A stretch of 64,000 nucleotides of DNA from Hyphomicrobiales bacterium. Its GTDB lineage: Bacteria; Pseudomonadota; Alphaproteobacteria; Rhizobiales; Rhizobiaceae. Shown here one piece after another: positions 55,339 through 63,741 of the stretch (positions are counted from its first letter, which is position 1; every line of letters starts with the position of its first letter). The translations under genes were made by a program, and so were the position numbers. Under the pieces are notes generated by a model. It was given only the letters and a program-made list of their open reading frames with translations. It did no database searches and had not been told where the DNA came from. The stretch covers positions 62,001-126,000 of the forward strand of contig UCLB01000012.1 of the NCBI GenBank assembly GCA_900473205.1, in the 5' to 3' direction.

Positions 55339-56057
55339 AAGAACCGGCTGACAGCAATATTCCAAAGGACGACGTGATCGCCGCCGAATATGTGCTTGGC
55401 GTGTTGTCTGCGGACGACCGGCGTCTGGTGGAAAAGCGTATCCGCACCGAAGAGGTTTTTGCGCAGCGCGTGCACCAATGGGAAGCGCATTTTTCCGGTC
55501 TCAACGAAGAATATGAGCCTGTAGCGCCCGCTAGCGCAACCTATAAGGCAGTAGAAGCGCGTCTGTTTCATGCAGACGCGAAGGCCAAGCCTGGCTTCCT
55601 GCCCTCGCTATGGGGCTCGCTGGCCTTCTGGCGTGGCCTCAGCGCCTTGACCACCGCATGTGCAGTTATCGCGGCAATCTCTTTCGTGTTGCTGCCCTCA
55701 TCCCCGCAACAGCCACTTCAAATCTCCTATACGGCGCAGCTGTCGTCACCCAATGCGCCAATGGCCTTGATGGTATCCTATGATGCAGGCTCCGGGCGCA
55801 TGGCACTTACGCCGGTGGCGGCGGGTGACAAATCGCAAAATTCGCTGCAGCTCTGGCTCGTCAAGGCAGATGGCACGCCTTACTCGCTCGGTCTCGTTGA
55901 TCCGAACAAAAACGCGGAAATGACCATTCCACCTGACATGCGGGACCAGCTGCGCGATGGCATTACGCTCGCCGTCAGCGTGGAGCCTTATGGCGGTTCG
56001 CCCACCGGCAAGCCCACCGGCCCGGTCATTGCCAGCGGCACGACACGGCAGCTTTAA
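55335..56057 (+). CDS. RskA-like anti-sigma factor, single-pass membrane protein
   Basis: The 240-residue protein begins with a cytoplasmic sigma-binding region (ADSNIPKDDVIAAEYVLGVL, then ERRIRTEEVFAQRVHQWEAHF-like sequence to about 60), has one membrane helix at about 100-120 (GLSALTTACAVIAAISFVLL) and a periplasmic RskA/DUF-type domain with LQLWLVKADGTPYSLGLVDP near 178. The start overlaps the sigma gene, typical of sigma/anti-sigma pairs. It would hold the sigma factor at the membrane until a signal arrives. Confidence 0.88.
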   Translation: MKEPADSNIPKDDVIAAEYVLGVLSADDRRLVEKRIRTEEVFAQRVHQWEAHFSGLNEEYEPVAPASATYKAVEARLFHADAKAKPGFLPSLWGSLAFWRGLSALTTACAVIAAISFVLLPSSPQQPLQISYTAQLSSPNAPMALMVSYDAGSGRMALTPVAAGDKSQNSLQLWLVKADGTPYSLGLVDPNKNAEMTIPPDMRDQLRDGITLAVSVEPYGGSPTGKPTGPVIASGTTRQL

Positions 56058-56172
56058 AAAAAGATTCGCCTGGCTGAAACTTCCTCTGATCCCGCTCCGT
56101 AGCTTCTCATGTACCGGATACGTCACCTGCACCAACGCAGGGACGATTGGCGGAACCAGAGGAGAAAACGCC

Positions 56173-56730
56173 ATGATGAAATCCAGCCTGCGCATGATCG
56201 CGCTTGCCGCAGCCGTTTCCACCGTCTCATTTGCAGCCCAAGCCAAGAACCCGATGGTTGGCGGCGCTGCGATGTACGAGAACAAGAACATCGTTGAGAA
56301 TGCGATGAATTCGAAGGATCACACCACGCTCGTTGCCGCCGTCAAGGCTGCCGGTCTGGTTGAGACATTACAGGGCAAGGGCCCGTTCACGGTTTTCGCG
56401 CCGACCAATGAAGCCTTTGCCGCTCTGCCAAAGGGCACGGTCGAGACGCTGCTAAAGCCTGAAAACAAGGCCAAGCTCACCAAGATTCTCACCTGCCACG
56501 TCGTTGCTGCAGATGCGATGTCCAGCACTATCGAAAAAATGATCAAAGACGATAACGGCACTCATGATGTGAAAACCGTTGGCGGTTGCATCCTGAAGGC
56601 CAAATACGACATGAAAAAAATCACGCTGACCGACGAAAACGGCAATGTCGCCCATGTGACCATTGCCGACGTCAAGCAGTCGAATGGCGTCATTCACGTC
56701 ATCGACAAGGTCTTGCTGCCGAAGATGTAA
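56173..56730 (+). CDS. Secreted fasciclin (FAS1) domain protein
   Basis: A 185-residue protein with a signal peptide (MMKSSLRMIALAAAVSTVSF..., cleavage after AQA near 24) and one FAS1 domain: GPFTVFAPTNEAFAALPKG near 75, LTCHVVAADAM near 108 and GVIHVIDKVLLP at the end. FAS1 domains mediate adhesion or matrix contacts; rhizobial relatives include Nex18. AGAGGAGAAAACGCC precedes the ATG. The longer open frame to 55957 overlaps the anti-sigma gene and is not used. Confidence 0.92.
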   Translation: MMKSSLRMIALAAAVSTVSFAAQAKNPMVGGAAMYENKNIVENAMNSKDHTTLVAAVKAAGLVETLQGKGPFTVFAPTNEAFAALPKGTVETLLKPENKAKLTKILTCHVVAADAMSSTIEKMIKDDNGTHDVKTVGGCILKAKYDMKKITLTDENGNVAHVTIADVKQSNGVIHVIDKVLLPKM

Positions 56731-56743
56731 TTTCGGCGCGAAG

Positions 56744-56784
56744 AAACGCCGTGCGCTCCCCCAGGCGCACGGCGTTTTTCTTTT
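56744..56784 (+). terminator. Strong Rho-independent terminator after the fasciclin gene
   Basis: AAACGCCGTGCGC (56744-56756) pairs perfectly with GCGCACGGCGTTT (56765-56777), followed by TTCTTTT. It ends the sigma/anti-sigma/fasciclin transcript and separates it from the convergent ABC genes. Confidence 0.93.
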
Positions 56785-56790
56785 CGTATG

Positions 56791-57585
56791 TTACCCGATC
56801 AGCAATTCATCATCATCGATGGATTGGCCGCGTATCTTGCGGAACATCTCGATCAGGTCTTCCACCTGCAAACCCTTGCGGCTTTCGCCGGAGACATCGA
56901 GAACGATCTCACCCGCATGCAACATGACGGTGCGGTCGCCATAATCCAGCGCCTGTCGCATGGAATGCGTGACCATCAGCGTCGTCAGCTTGCGCTCGGC
57001 CACCACTTTCTGGGTCAACTGCATCACGAATTCTGCCATGCCCGGGTCGAGTGCCGCCGTATGCTCATCCAGCAGTAGAACGTCGGAACCAGCCAGCGTT
57101 GCCATGACCAGCGATACGGCCTGACGCTGACCGCCCGAAAGCAGGTCCATACGGTCCTTCAGACGATTTTCGAGCCCCAGATTGAGGGACGCGATCCGCT
57201 CCTGAAAGAACGCCCGTCGTCCGCCGCCGAGTGCTGGCAGCAATCCGCGTGTCTTGCCGCGTGCTGCCGCAAGCGCGAGGTTTTCTTCGATGGTCAGCGT
57301 GCCGCAGCTTCCGGCCAGCGGGTCCTGAAACACGCGTGCCACTTGGCCTGCACGGTTTGCCGTCGGCTTGCGGGTCACGTCCACGCCACCGATTGTCACC
57401 TTACCGGCGGTTGGCAGAACATCGCCTGCCAGCACGCCCAGCAGCGTGGATTTTCCGGCGCCGTTGGAGCCGATAACCGTGACGAAGGAGCCGTCTTCGA
57501 TGGTGAGATCGATTTTGGCCAGTGCCTGCTTTTGCAGCGGCGTGCCGCGTCCGAAGACGACTTGGATGTCGGAAAGCGAAATCAT
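56791..57585 (-). CDS. ABC transporter ATP-binding protein (TrpX-YZ type)
   Basis: A 264-residue ATPase with Walker A GSNGAGKST near 39, Q-loop VFQDPLAGSCGTLTIEENLA near 85, signature LSGGQRQAVSL near 149 and Walker B VLLLDEHTAALDP near 169. It belongs to the importer type that pairs with a branched-chain-like permease and an ABC_sub_bind protein, proposed for tryptophan, tyrosine or similar compounds. Its start overlaps the permease stop. Confidence 0.91.
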   Translation of the reverse strand: MISLSDIQVVFGRGTPLQKQALAKIDLTIEDGSFVTVIGSNGAGKSTLLGVLAGDVLPTAGKVTIGGVDVTRKPTANRAGQVARVFQDPLAGSCGTLTIEENLALAAARGKTRGLLPALGGGRRAFFQERIASLNLGLENRLKDRMDLLSGGQRQAVSLVMATLAGSDVLLLDEHTAALDPGMAEFVMQLTQKVVAERKLTTLMVTHSMRQALDYGDRTVMLHAGEIVLDVSGESRKGLQVEDLIEMFRKIRGQSIDDDELLIG

Positions 57586-58463
57586 GATGTTGCTCCCCCA
57601 CGGCGCAGGCGCGGTAATATCAGCGCAACGGCAACCAGCAGGGCGGTCACGAAATTGAGGTCGGAGGCCTTGAGGCCAAGCGCGTCGCTGGAAAGCGCCA
57701 GCTGGATCGCCAAACGATAGGCGATGGAGCCAAGAACGCAGCCGATCAGCGCAATCAGAATGCCGCGCGATCCGAACAGCGTTTCACCGATGATGACGGC
57801 GGCCAGACCAACGACGATGGTGCCCACACCTGACGTCACATCGGCAAAGCCGTTGGTCTGTGCGAAGAGGGCTCCGCCCAATGCGACCAGCGCGTTGGAC
57901 AGCGCCATGCCGAGATAGATCTGATTACCGGTCTTCACCCCTTGAGCCCGCGCCATCCGCGCATTGGCACCGGTGGCACGCATGGCGAGGCCCGCATCGC
58001 TTTCCAGAAAGCGCCAGACGAGGATGACGGCGATGACCACCAGCACACCAACGAAAAGCGGGCGCAGCAGATATTCCGCAATACCGAGACCGTAGAAGGG
58101 CTCGATCACCGTTTCCTGATTGAGCAGCGCGACATTCGGCTTTCCCATTACCCGCAGGTTCACGGAAAACAGCGCGATCATGGTCAGGATCGAGGCCAGA
58201 AGATTGAGGATTTTGAAGCGGACATTCAAGACCGCCGTCACCATGCCGGCTGCCGCACCGGCAACCATGGCGATGGCCGTTGCCAGCCAAGGGTTAAACC
58301 CCGCAACAATCAGCACCGCCGCCACGGCAGCGCCCAGCGGAAACGACCCATCGACGGTAAGATCGGGAAAGTCGAGCACGCGAAATGCGAGATAAACGCC
58401 GATAGCGACAAAGGCAAAAACCAGCCCCAGTTCAACGGCGCCCCAGAAGGCGATTTGGCTCAC
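57582..58463 (-). CDS. ABC transporter permease (TrpY/Z type)
   Basis: A membrane protein of about 293 residues with eight to nine helices and the BPD_transp_2 features LDFPDLTVDGSFPLGAAVAA near 32 and MRATGANARMARAQG near 165. The GTG at 58463 (VSQIAFWGAVELG) is preferred because AAGGAATTC precedes it; a GTG at 58493 is possible. The gap upstream (58464-58620) contains REP-like repeats, which may lower permease expression relative to the binding protein. Confidence 0.9.
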   Translation of the reverse strand: MSQIAFWGAVELGLVFAFVAIGVYLAFRVLDFPDLTVDGSFPLGAAVAAVLIVAGFNPWLATAIAMVAGAAAGMVTAVLNVRFKILNLLASILTMIALFSVNLRVMGKPNVALLNQETVIEPFYGLGIAEYLLRPLFVGVLVVIAVILVWRFLESDAGLAMRATGANARMARAQGVKTGNQIYLGMALSNALVALGGALFAQTNGFADVTSGVGTIVVGLAAVIIGETLFGSRGILIALIGCVLGSIAYRLAIQLALSSDALGLKASDLNFVTALLVAVALILPRLRRGGATS

Positions 58464-58498
58464 GGTAGAATTCCTTGGTTTGCGACCAAACACTCTTT

Positions 58499-58607
58499 CG
58501 TCATGCTCGGGCCCCGGATCAAGTCCGAGATGTCCCGCGCATCTGCTGCCGTCCAGTTTCCGTTGAACGGGGGTAAATCCTCGGGACGAGCCCGAGGATG
58601 ACGAGAG
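58499..58607. repeat. REP-like inverted pair R4
   Basis: A degenerate unit (CATGCTCGGGCCCCGG..., 58502-58531) and a clean reverse unit (ATCCTCGGG 58577-58585, CCCGAGGAT 58591-58599, then GACG). It lies between the binding protein and permease genes on the reverse strand, a typical place for mRNA-stabilising palindromes. Confidence 0.82.
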
Positions 58608-58620
58608 GGTACGTGGCCTT

Positions 58621-59574
58621 TTAGTCGATAATCTTCGTCGCGCGCTTCGTCACGCTCTCGGGAAACGTGATGCCAGCCTTTTCAGCAGCCTTCTTGTTCA
58701 AGACGAGATCGGTGCCGACAGCGACCGTTGCTGGAATGTCACCGGGCTTCTCACCCTTCAGGATGCGAACGACGACCGCACCCGTCTGCTTGCCCACGTC
58801 GAAATAGTTGAAGCCGAGAGCAGCGACTGCACCACGGGCAACGGAATCCGTATCGGCGGCAAACAGCGGAATCTTGGCTTCGGAGGCGACGCCAGCGGCG
58901 GCTTCGAAGGCGGAAACGATGGTGTTGTCGGTCGGGACGTAGATCACGTCAGCCTTGCCCACCAGCGCGCGCGTCGCGCCCTGTACTTCGGCAGACTTCG
59001 TCGCGACCGATTCCACGACCTTCAAACCGGCCTTTTCGGCTTCGGTCTTTAGAAGCTCCAGCGTCGAAACCGAGTTGGCTTCGGCGGAATTGTAGATGTA
59101 GCCCACGGTCTTGGCGTTGGGAGCGACTTCCATGATCAGCGCCAGATGCTCGTTGACAGGCAGCGCATCGGAAAGACCGGTGACGTTGCGGCCCGGCTTT
59201 TCCATGGATTTGATCAGCTGTGCGCCGACCGGATCGGATACGGCGGTGAAGACGACCGGGATGTCGCGGGTGGCACCGACGACGGCCTGTGCGGATGGGG
59301 TCGAAATCGGAACGATCACGTTTGGTGCATCGCCCACGAACTGGCGGGCGATCTGCGCTGCCGTGCCGGGATTACCCTGCGCCGACTGGTAGACGAATTT
59401 CAGATTTTCGCCTTCCTTGTAGCCAGCTTCGGCAAGGGCTGCCTTGACGCCATCACGCGCGGCATCCAGTGCGGGATGTTCGACGATTGCGGTAACGGCA
59501 ACGGTCACGTCTTCTGCTTTGGCAGGCAGGGCAAAGGCCGTCGCAGCGGCGAGCGCCAGAACGAGTGCGCGCAT
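58621..59574 (-). CDS. ABC transporter substrate-binding protein (ABC_sub_bind / TrpX type)
   Basis: A 317-residue periplasmic protein with signal peptide (MRALVLALAAATAFALPAKA, cleavage near residue 20). It includes VTAIVEHPALDAARDGVKAAL near 28, IVPISTPSAQAVV near 87 and the VYVPTDNTIVSAFE-like segment (IYVPTDNTIVSAFE) near 213, all ABC_sub_bind features. GGAGGAATATCCT precedes the ATG. Its ligand is unknown; aromatic amino acids are suggested for the family. Confidence 0.93.
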   Translation of the reverse strand: MRALVLALAAATAFALPAKAEDVTVAVTAIVEHPALDAARDGVKAALAEAGYKEGENLKFVYQSAQGNPGTAAQIARQFVGDAPNVIVPISTPSAQAVVGATRDIPVVFTAVSDPVGAQLIKSMEKPGRNVTGLSDALPVNEHLALIMEVAPNAKTVGYIYNSAEANSVSTLELLKTEAEKAGLKVVESVATKSAEVQGATRALVGKADVIYVPTDNTIVSAFEAAAGVASEAKIPLFAADTDSVARGAVAALGFNYFDVGKQTGAVVVRILKGEKPGDIPATVAVGTDLVLNKKAAEKAGITFPESVTKRATKIID

Positions 59575-59675
59575 AGGATATTCCTCCGGTTGTTTCGCTT
59601 GTCGTTGCCCTCTTTAAGAAAGGGTTAAAACGAAATCAATCGCGCAAGCCTGAACTCACCTATCAATTCTTGTTC

Positions 59676-60917
59676 TTATTCGTCATCCGCGCCGTGATTG
59701 GCGATCATCATGGCTTCGAATGCCATGCGTTCGGTCTTGCGCATGCGCTCGGATTCCGACTTCAACTGACCGCAGGCAGCCAGAATATCGCGCCCGCGTG
59801 GTGTGCGGATCGGCGAAGCGTAACCGGCCTGATTAATGAAATCGGCGAATTTCTCGATCTGCGCCCAGTCCGAGCACTGGTAGTTCGTGCCGGGCCATGG
59901 GTTGAACGGGATAAGATTGATCTTGGCCGGAACGCCCTTCAGAAGCTGCGTCAGCATCTTGGCGTCTTCCAGGCTGTCATTGACGTCCTTGAGCATCACA
60001 TATTCAAAGGTGATGCGGCGGGCATTCGACAGGCCGGGATAATTGCGGCAGGCGTCGATCAGCTCTTTCAGCGGATATTTCTTGTTGATCGGCACCAGCA
60101 TGTCGCGCAGATCGTCGCGCACCGCATGCAAGGAGATGGCCAGCATCACGCCGATTTCATCGCCGGTGCGGAAGATTTCCGGCACTACGCCAGAGGTCGA
60201 CAGCGTCACACGGCGCTTGGAAAGCGAAAGGCCATCGCCATCGGTCGCAATCAGCAGCGCGGTTTTGACATGCTCGAAATTGTAAAGCGGCTCACCCATG
60301 CCCATCATCACGATGTTGGAGACCTTGCGTCCCTCGGCGGGCATGATCGTGCCCTGCGGTGCTTCGCGGTCGGGGAAATCGCCCAGACGATCACGCGCCA
60401 GAAGAAGCTGCGCCAGAATTTCTTCCGCCGTCAGGTTGCGCACGAGGCGCTGGGTGCCGGTGTGACAGAAGGAGCAGGTGAGCGAACAGCCGACTTGGCT
60501 GGAAATGCACAGCGTGCCGCGACCTTCTTCGGGAATATAGACGGTTTCGATTTCGACCGGACGGCCAGCACCGCGCGGCGGAAAACGCATCAGCCACTTG
60601 CGGGTACCGTCATTGGAGACCTGCTCTTCAACGATTTCAGGGCGCGCAATGGTGAACTTTGCCTTCAGCGTTTCGCGCAGATCCTTGGCGACATTGGTCA
60701 TATGATCGAAATCGGAGACGCCGCGCACATAGAGCCAGTTCCACAACTGGCTGACGCGCATCTTGACCTGCTTTTGCGGCACGCCTGCATCCAGCAACGC
60801 ATCCGCCATGTCCTCGCGCGTCAGGCCGATCAGCGACGGCTTGCCGGACATGAGATCGCTATTGGCGATCAGCGGGCTTTTTATTGCAAGACCTGCGGTG
60901 GCTTCCAGTACGGACAT
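59676..60917 (-). CDS. rlmN: RlmN, dual-specificity 23S rRNA A2503 / tRNA A37 C2-methyltransferase
   Basis: A 413-residue radical SAM enzyme. The cluster-binding [13 protein letters not shown] lies near 150, with [17 protein letters not shown] near 205 and a catalytic cysteine near the C-terminus in ILAACGQL. The N-terminal accessory domain includes [24 protein letters not shown] precedes the ATG at 60917. It is monocistronic. Confidence 0.96.
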   Translation of the reverse strand: MSVLEATAGLAIKSPLIANSDLMSGKPSLIGLTREDMADALLDAGVPQKQVKMRVSQLWNWLYVRGVSDFDHMTNVAKDLRETLKAKFTIARPEIVEEQVSNDGTRKWLMRFPPRGAGRPVEIETVYIPEEGRGTLCISSQVGCSLTCSFCHTGTQRLVRNLTAEEILAQLLLARDRLGDFPDREAPQGTIMPAEGRKVSNIVMMGMGEPLYNFEHVKTALLIATDGDGLSLSKRRVTLSTSGVVPEIFRTGDEIGVMLAISLHAVRDDLRDMLVPINKKYPLKELIDACRNYPGLSNARRITFEYVMLKDVNDSLEDAKMLTQLLKGVPAKINLIPFNPWPGTNYQCSDWAQIEKFADFINQAGYASPIRTPRGRDILAACGQLKSESERMRKTERMAFEAMMIANHGADDE

Positions 60918-61070
60918 CGTCCCTATCCCATCATCCCATACAGCGTTGCGCTACCTTCTAGAGAAAGGCTGAAACCGTCTGCATGTCGAGAAAAATCAAG
61001 AGTGACGCGCTTGTCGCGCAGGCACTCGTCAGTGTTGGCGGGCGTTTATCACCAAAATAGCCAAAACGCA

Positions 61071-61095
61071 AATGGCCGGTCACAGACCGGCCATT
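61071..61095 (-). terminator. Stem-loop terminator of the IalB-family gene
   Basis: AATGGCCGGT (61071-61080) pairs with ACCGGCCATT (61086-61095), 23 bases after the IalB-family stop. The reverse-strand T tract is modest. Confidence 0.75.
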
Positions 61096-61117
61096 CCAAA
61101 ACGATATCCCGTGGCGC

Positions 61118-61621
61118 TTATTTGCAGGTTTCGATCTGCTTGAAGGCAGCCGAAATACCCGAAAGCGAATAGGAATAGGACGTCGCGGTGCCGCGGGCAG
61201 ATGTTGCCTTGACCGTCATGGACTTGCCGCCCTTCATGGCTGCAACCAGTGCCGGCTCTTCAGCGGCATTTTCCACCCAGGCGGCCTTGTCCTTGGTGAA
61301 CATCACGAAGTTCTTGTTGTCGATGGTCACATTGACCTTCGAACCCTCTTTAAGCGCGTAACCCACCATTGCCTGTGGCTCGTAGGAAATATTCTGGCCA
61401 GGGCGCTGCGAAACGATGAAGAAGATATCACCGTGATCGACGCTGGCCGGTTCCTTTGCCGTGGGAATGGAAAGAACATAGCAAACGGTGCTTTTACCCG
61501 ATTTGTACGAATAGGCACCCCATGCGTTGAACTGCTGGATGCGCGTGGGCGACTGTGCAGAGGCTACATTGATGCTGGCCAGCAAAATGGCGACTGCGGT
61601 TGCTACACTTCTTACAAACAT
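61118..61621 (-). CDS. Invasion-associated locus B (IalB) family periplasmic protein
   Basis: A 167-residue secreted protein with signal peptide (cleavage after VASA near 22), two conserved cysteines (TVCYVL near 47 and the C-terminal ETCK) that may form a disulfide, and the IalB pattern FNAWGAYSY, FFIVSQRPG and FTKDKAAWVENA. Bartonella IalB aids erythrocyte invasion; the rhizobial members' role is not established. Confidence 0.88.
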   Translation of the reverse strand: MFVRSVATAVAILLASINVASAQSPTRIQQFNAWGAYSYKSGKSTVCYVLSIPTAKEPASVDHGDIFFIVSQRPGQNISYEPQAMVGYALKEGSKVNVTIDNKNFVMFTKDKAAWVENAAEEPALVAAMKGGKSMTVKATSARGTATSYSYSLSGISAAFKQIETCK

Positions 61622-61901
61622 TGAATTTCCTGCCGGGTTTATTGTCTTCCAGTTGGCCGAACGGCTGCGCCGGGCCGATGCTAGGTGAAGTCCGTCATCC
61701 TGATATTGGCTAAAGATCGGTTACCAAACCGTCAACGCCAATGCTAAAAGTCGAGATTTGCATTGGCCTGTAACAGATCGGTGACTCCTAGCGCCAGCGA
61801 AGCAAACACCAGTTGCGTCTGCGTCATCAGCAATGACACAAGAATTCAGGCAAGAATTTGTCAGCATTTGGCGCGGTTTCACACACGCCATCACAGAGCC
61901 G

Positions 61902-62279
61902 TTACTCTTTCTTCAAAGCATCTATCGCCGCATCAGCCGCTTCGTAGTGTTCCATTTTGATATGGGCGCGGATCATGGCAAGCGCTGCCGTCAAAACGGC
62001 AATGTCATCGGTAAAACCAACCACGGCGAAGATGTCGGGTACTGCATCGAAGGGAAGAATGAAATATCCGAGTGCCGCCAGAAGAATACCCTTGGCGCGG
62101 AACGGCGTGTCGCGGTCCATGGCGCAGTAGTAAGCGGCAGCCGCATCGCGCGCGAAAGGCACCTTGCTGATTACCCGCTTCATCTTCGGCCAGAATTTGG
62201 CACGCACCTGCTGTTCGCGCTCTTCCTGATGGTCGGGCTCTCCCGGCAGCAGGATTTCACCAATCTTCACGTCATCCAT
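61902..62279 (-). CDS. DUF1232 (YkvA-like) membrane protein
   Basis: About 125 residues from the ATG at 62279, with AAGGA nine bases upstream; ATGs at 62300 and 62306 are alternatives. The DUF1232 motif spans AKGILLAALGYFILPFDAVPD near 66, with one or two hydrophobic helices, then FTDDIAVLTAALAMI. The function of the family is unknown. The preceding 61622-61901 gap holds no convincing gene. Confidence 0.86.
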   Translation of the reverse strand: MDDVKIGEILLPGEPDHQEEREQQVRAKFWPKMKRVISKVPFARDAAAAYYCAMDRDTPFRAKGILLAALGYFILPFDAVPDIFAVVGFTDDIAVLTAALAMIRAHIKMEHYEAADAAIDALKKE

Positions 62280-62331
62280 GGTTGTGTGTCCTTTGGTCAT
62301 GGACATTTATATAGGGCAGGACGCAGCCCGT

Positions 62332-62637
62332 TCAATCATGTCTGCCCGCCGCTGCCTTCTGCATGGCAGTCGCCAGAAGAAAGTCCCGTTCGGTGACGCC
62401 TTGAGAATCATGCGTCGTCAGGCACACCTTGACCCGGGAATAGACATTCGACCATTCGGGATGGTGGTTCAGCTTTTCCGCCACCAGCGCGCATTGCGCC
62501 ATAAAGCCGAAGGCTTCGGCGAAGTTTGCGAATTTGAATGCCTTGACGATGGCAAGCCCATCTTCGCGCAAAGACCATCCTTCCAGCTTGGCAAGCTCAG
62601 CATCGATGGCGTCTCTGTCGAGTTTGGGGTAATTCAT
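62332..62637 (-). CDS. phhB: PhhB, 4a-hydroxytetrahydrobiopterin dehydratase
   Basis: A 101-residue pterin-4a-carbinolamine dehydratase with [24 protein letters not shown] near 41, containing the catalytic histidine pair, and [22 protein letters not shown]. It recycles the pterin cofactor of aromatic hydroxylases. The ATG at 62637 is preferred (AGAGGT upstream); a GTG at 62646 is possible. No phenylalanine hydroxylase is adjacent. Confidence 0.94.
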   Translation of the reverse strand: MNYPKLDRDAIDAELAKLEGWSLREDGLAIVKAFKFANFAEAFGFMAQCALVAEKLNHHPEWSNVYSRVKVCLTTHDSQGVTERDFLLATAMQKAAAGRHD

Positions 62638-62666
62638 GGGCGTCACCTCTTTCTGGCTATGGTTTT

Positions 62667-63173
62667 ATGAAACGCACAGCAGTCCTATTTGTTTGCATGG
62701 GAAATATCTGCCGCTCACCTCTGGCAGAGGGCATCTTCGCACATCTGGTCGAAAAACAGCAGGGCGATCATCATTTCGTGATCGATTCCTCTGGCACCGG
62801 TGGCTGGCATGCAGGCAATGCGCCCGATCCACGCGCCGTTGCCATTGCAAAGCTGCACGGCATCGATATTTCAGGCCAGAAGGCCCGTCAGGTCAGACCC
62901 GCCGATTTCGAAGTCTTCGATATCATTCTGGCCATGGATGAAGACAATCTGGAAAAACTCAAGGCATCCTGCCCGAAGCAGCATGCGCATAAGCTTCACC
63001 TTTTCGGCCAATATGCGTCAGGCCGCCGCGAAAGCGTGCCTGACCCTTATTATGGTGGCGAAGACGGCTTTCAGACCGTCTACAACATGCTCTTTGCCGG
63101 TTGCAAATCCGCGCTGGAAAAGCTGGAGACAGGCCAAGCCTCACTCAGCGGGAATGCCTCTTCAACGATATAG
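62667..63173 (+). CDS. Low-molecular-weight protein tyrosine phosphatase
   Basis: A 168-residue phosphatase with the P-loop VCMGNICRSP: nucleophile Cys10, Arg16, and the general acid Asp in DPYYGG near 134. LMW-PTPs act on tyrosine kinases of exopolysaccharide systems or other targets. The C-terminal tail (QASLSGNASSTI) runs past the family end and overlaps the convergent thpR gene by 94 bases. Confidence 0.95.
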   Translation: MKRTAVLFVCMGNICRSPLAEGIFAHLVEKQQGDHHFVIDSSGTGGWHAGNAPDPRAVAIAKLHGIDISGQKARQVRPADFEVFDIILAMDEDNLEKLKASCPKQHAHKLHLFGQYASGRRESVPDPYYGGEDGFQTVYNMLFAGCKSALEKLETGQASLSGNASSTI

Positions 63174-63673
63174 GGGCCGCCGCCGACCGATTCCTTCGAG
63201 GACATCAGCACAAAGCGTCCGACCGTGAAGGGAGAGGTGCGAAAATCGCCGCGCCCGGAGAGGTAATGGACCACATCGTCCAGCCGCGAGTTGCGGAGCC
63301 GGGCCAGTGTCACATGGGGCGTGAACTTGCGCGGATCTGGCGGCAGGCCGAGGCGCTGGCAAATGCGCTCGATCTCGCCTTGCAGGGCGGTCATCTCTGC
63401 GGAGGGAGACACTCCGGCCCAGATGGAGTGCGGCTTCTTGGAGCCGAACGAGCCGATGCCGGTGAGATTGACCTGAAATTCCGGTCTGTCGATCCGGTCA
63501 AGCCTGTTGACCACCTCGTCGGCGGTACGGTTATCGATATCGCCGATAAAGCGCAGGGTGATGTGATAATTCTCCACATCGATCCACCGGGCACCCGGCA
63601 GACCACCGCGCAACAATGATAGGCTCATCGCCGCATTGCGCGGAATTTCGAGGGCGGTAAACAGTCTCGGCAT
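63080..63673 (-). CDS. thpR: ThpR, RNA 2',3'-cyclic phosphodiesterase
   Basis: A 197-residue 2H-phosphoesterase with both catalytic H-x-T motifs, YHITLRF at 36-42 and FTPHVTLAR near 130. The family cleaves 2',3'-cyclic RNA ends, originally described as a tRNA ligase. The ATG at 63673 (MPRLFTALEIP) is chosen; the frame extends 15 codons upstream without support. The C-terminal tail (VSSFSSADLQPAKSML) lies inside the phosphatase overlap. Confidence 0.92.
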   Translation of the reverse strand: MPRLFTALEIPRNAAMSLSLLRGGLPGARWIDVENYHITLRFIGDIDNRTADEVVNRLDRIDRPEFQVNLTGIGSFGSKKPHSIWAGVSPSAEMTALQGEIERICQRLGLPPDPRKFTPHVTLARLRNSRLDDVVHYLSGRGDFRTSPFTVGRFVLMSSKESVGGGPYIVEEAFPLSEAWPVSSFSSADLQPAKSML

Positions 63674-63741
63674 GGCGAGCTCCCCGAATCTTTTGGCAGA
63701 ACAATTGTAGCGAATCATGCAACGCTGCTTGGCGCAAGCGC

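Noticed and set aside
59670-61172. 500-codon forward frame opposite rlmN
   Set aside because: Antisense shadow; rlmN has its radical SAM cysteines on the reverse strand.
61763-61960. 65-codon open frame in the gap before the DUF1232 gene
   Set aside because: Cys/His/Arg-rich without a domain or ribosome-binding site, and it runs into the opposite gene.
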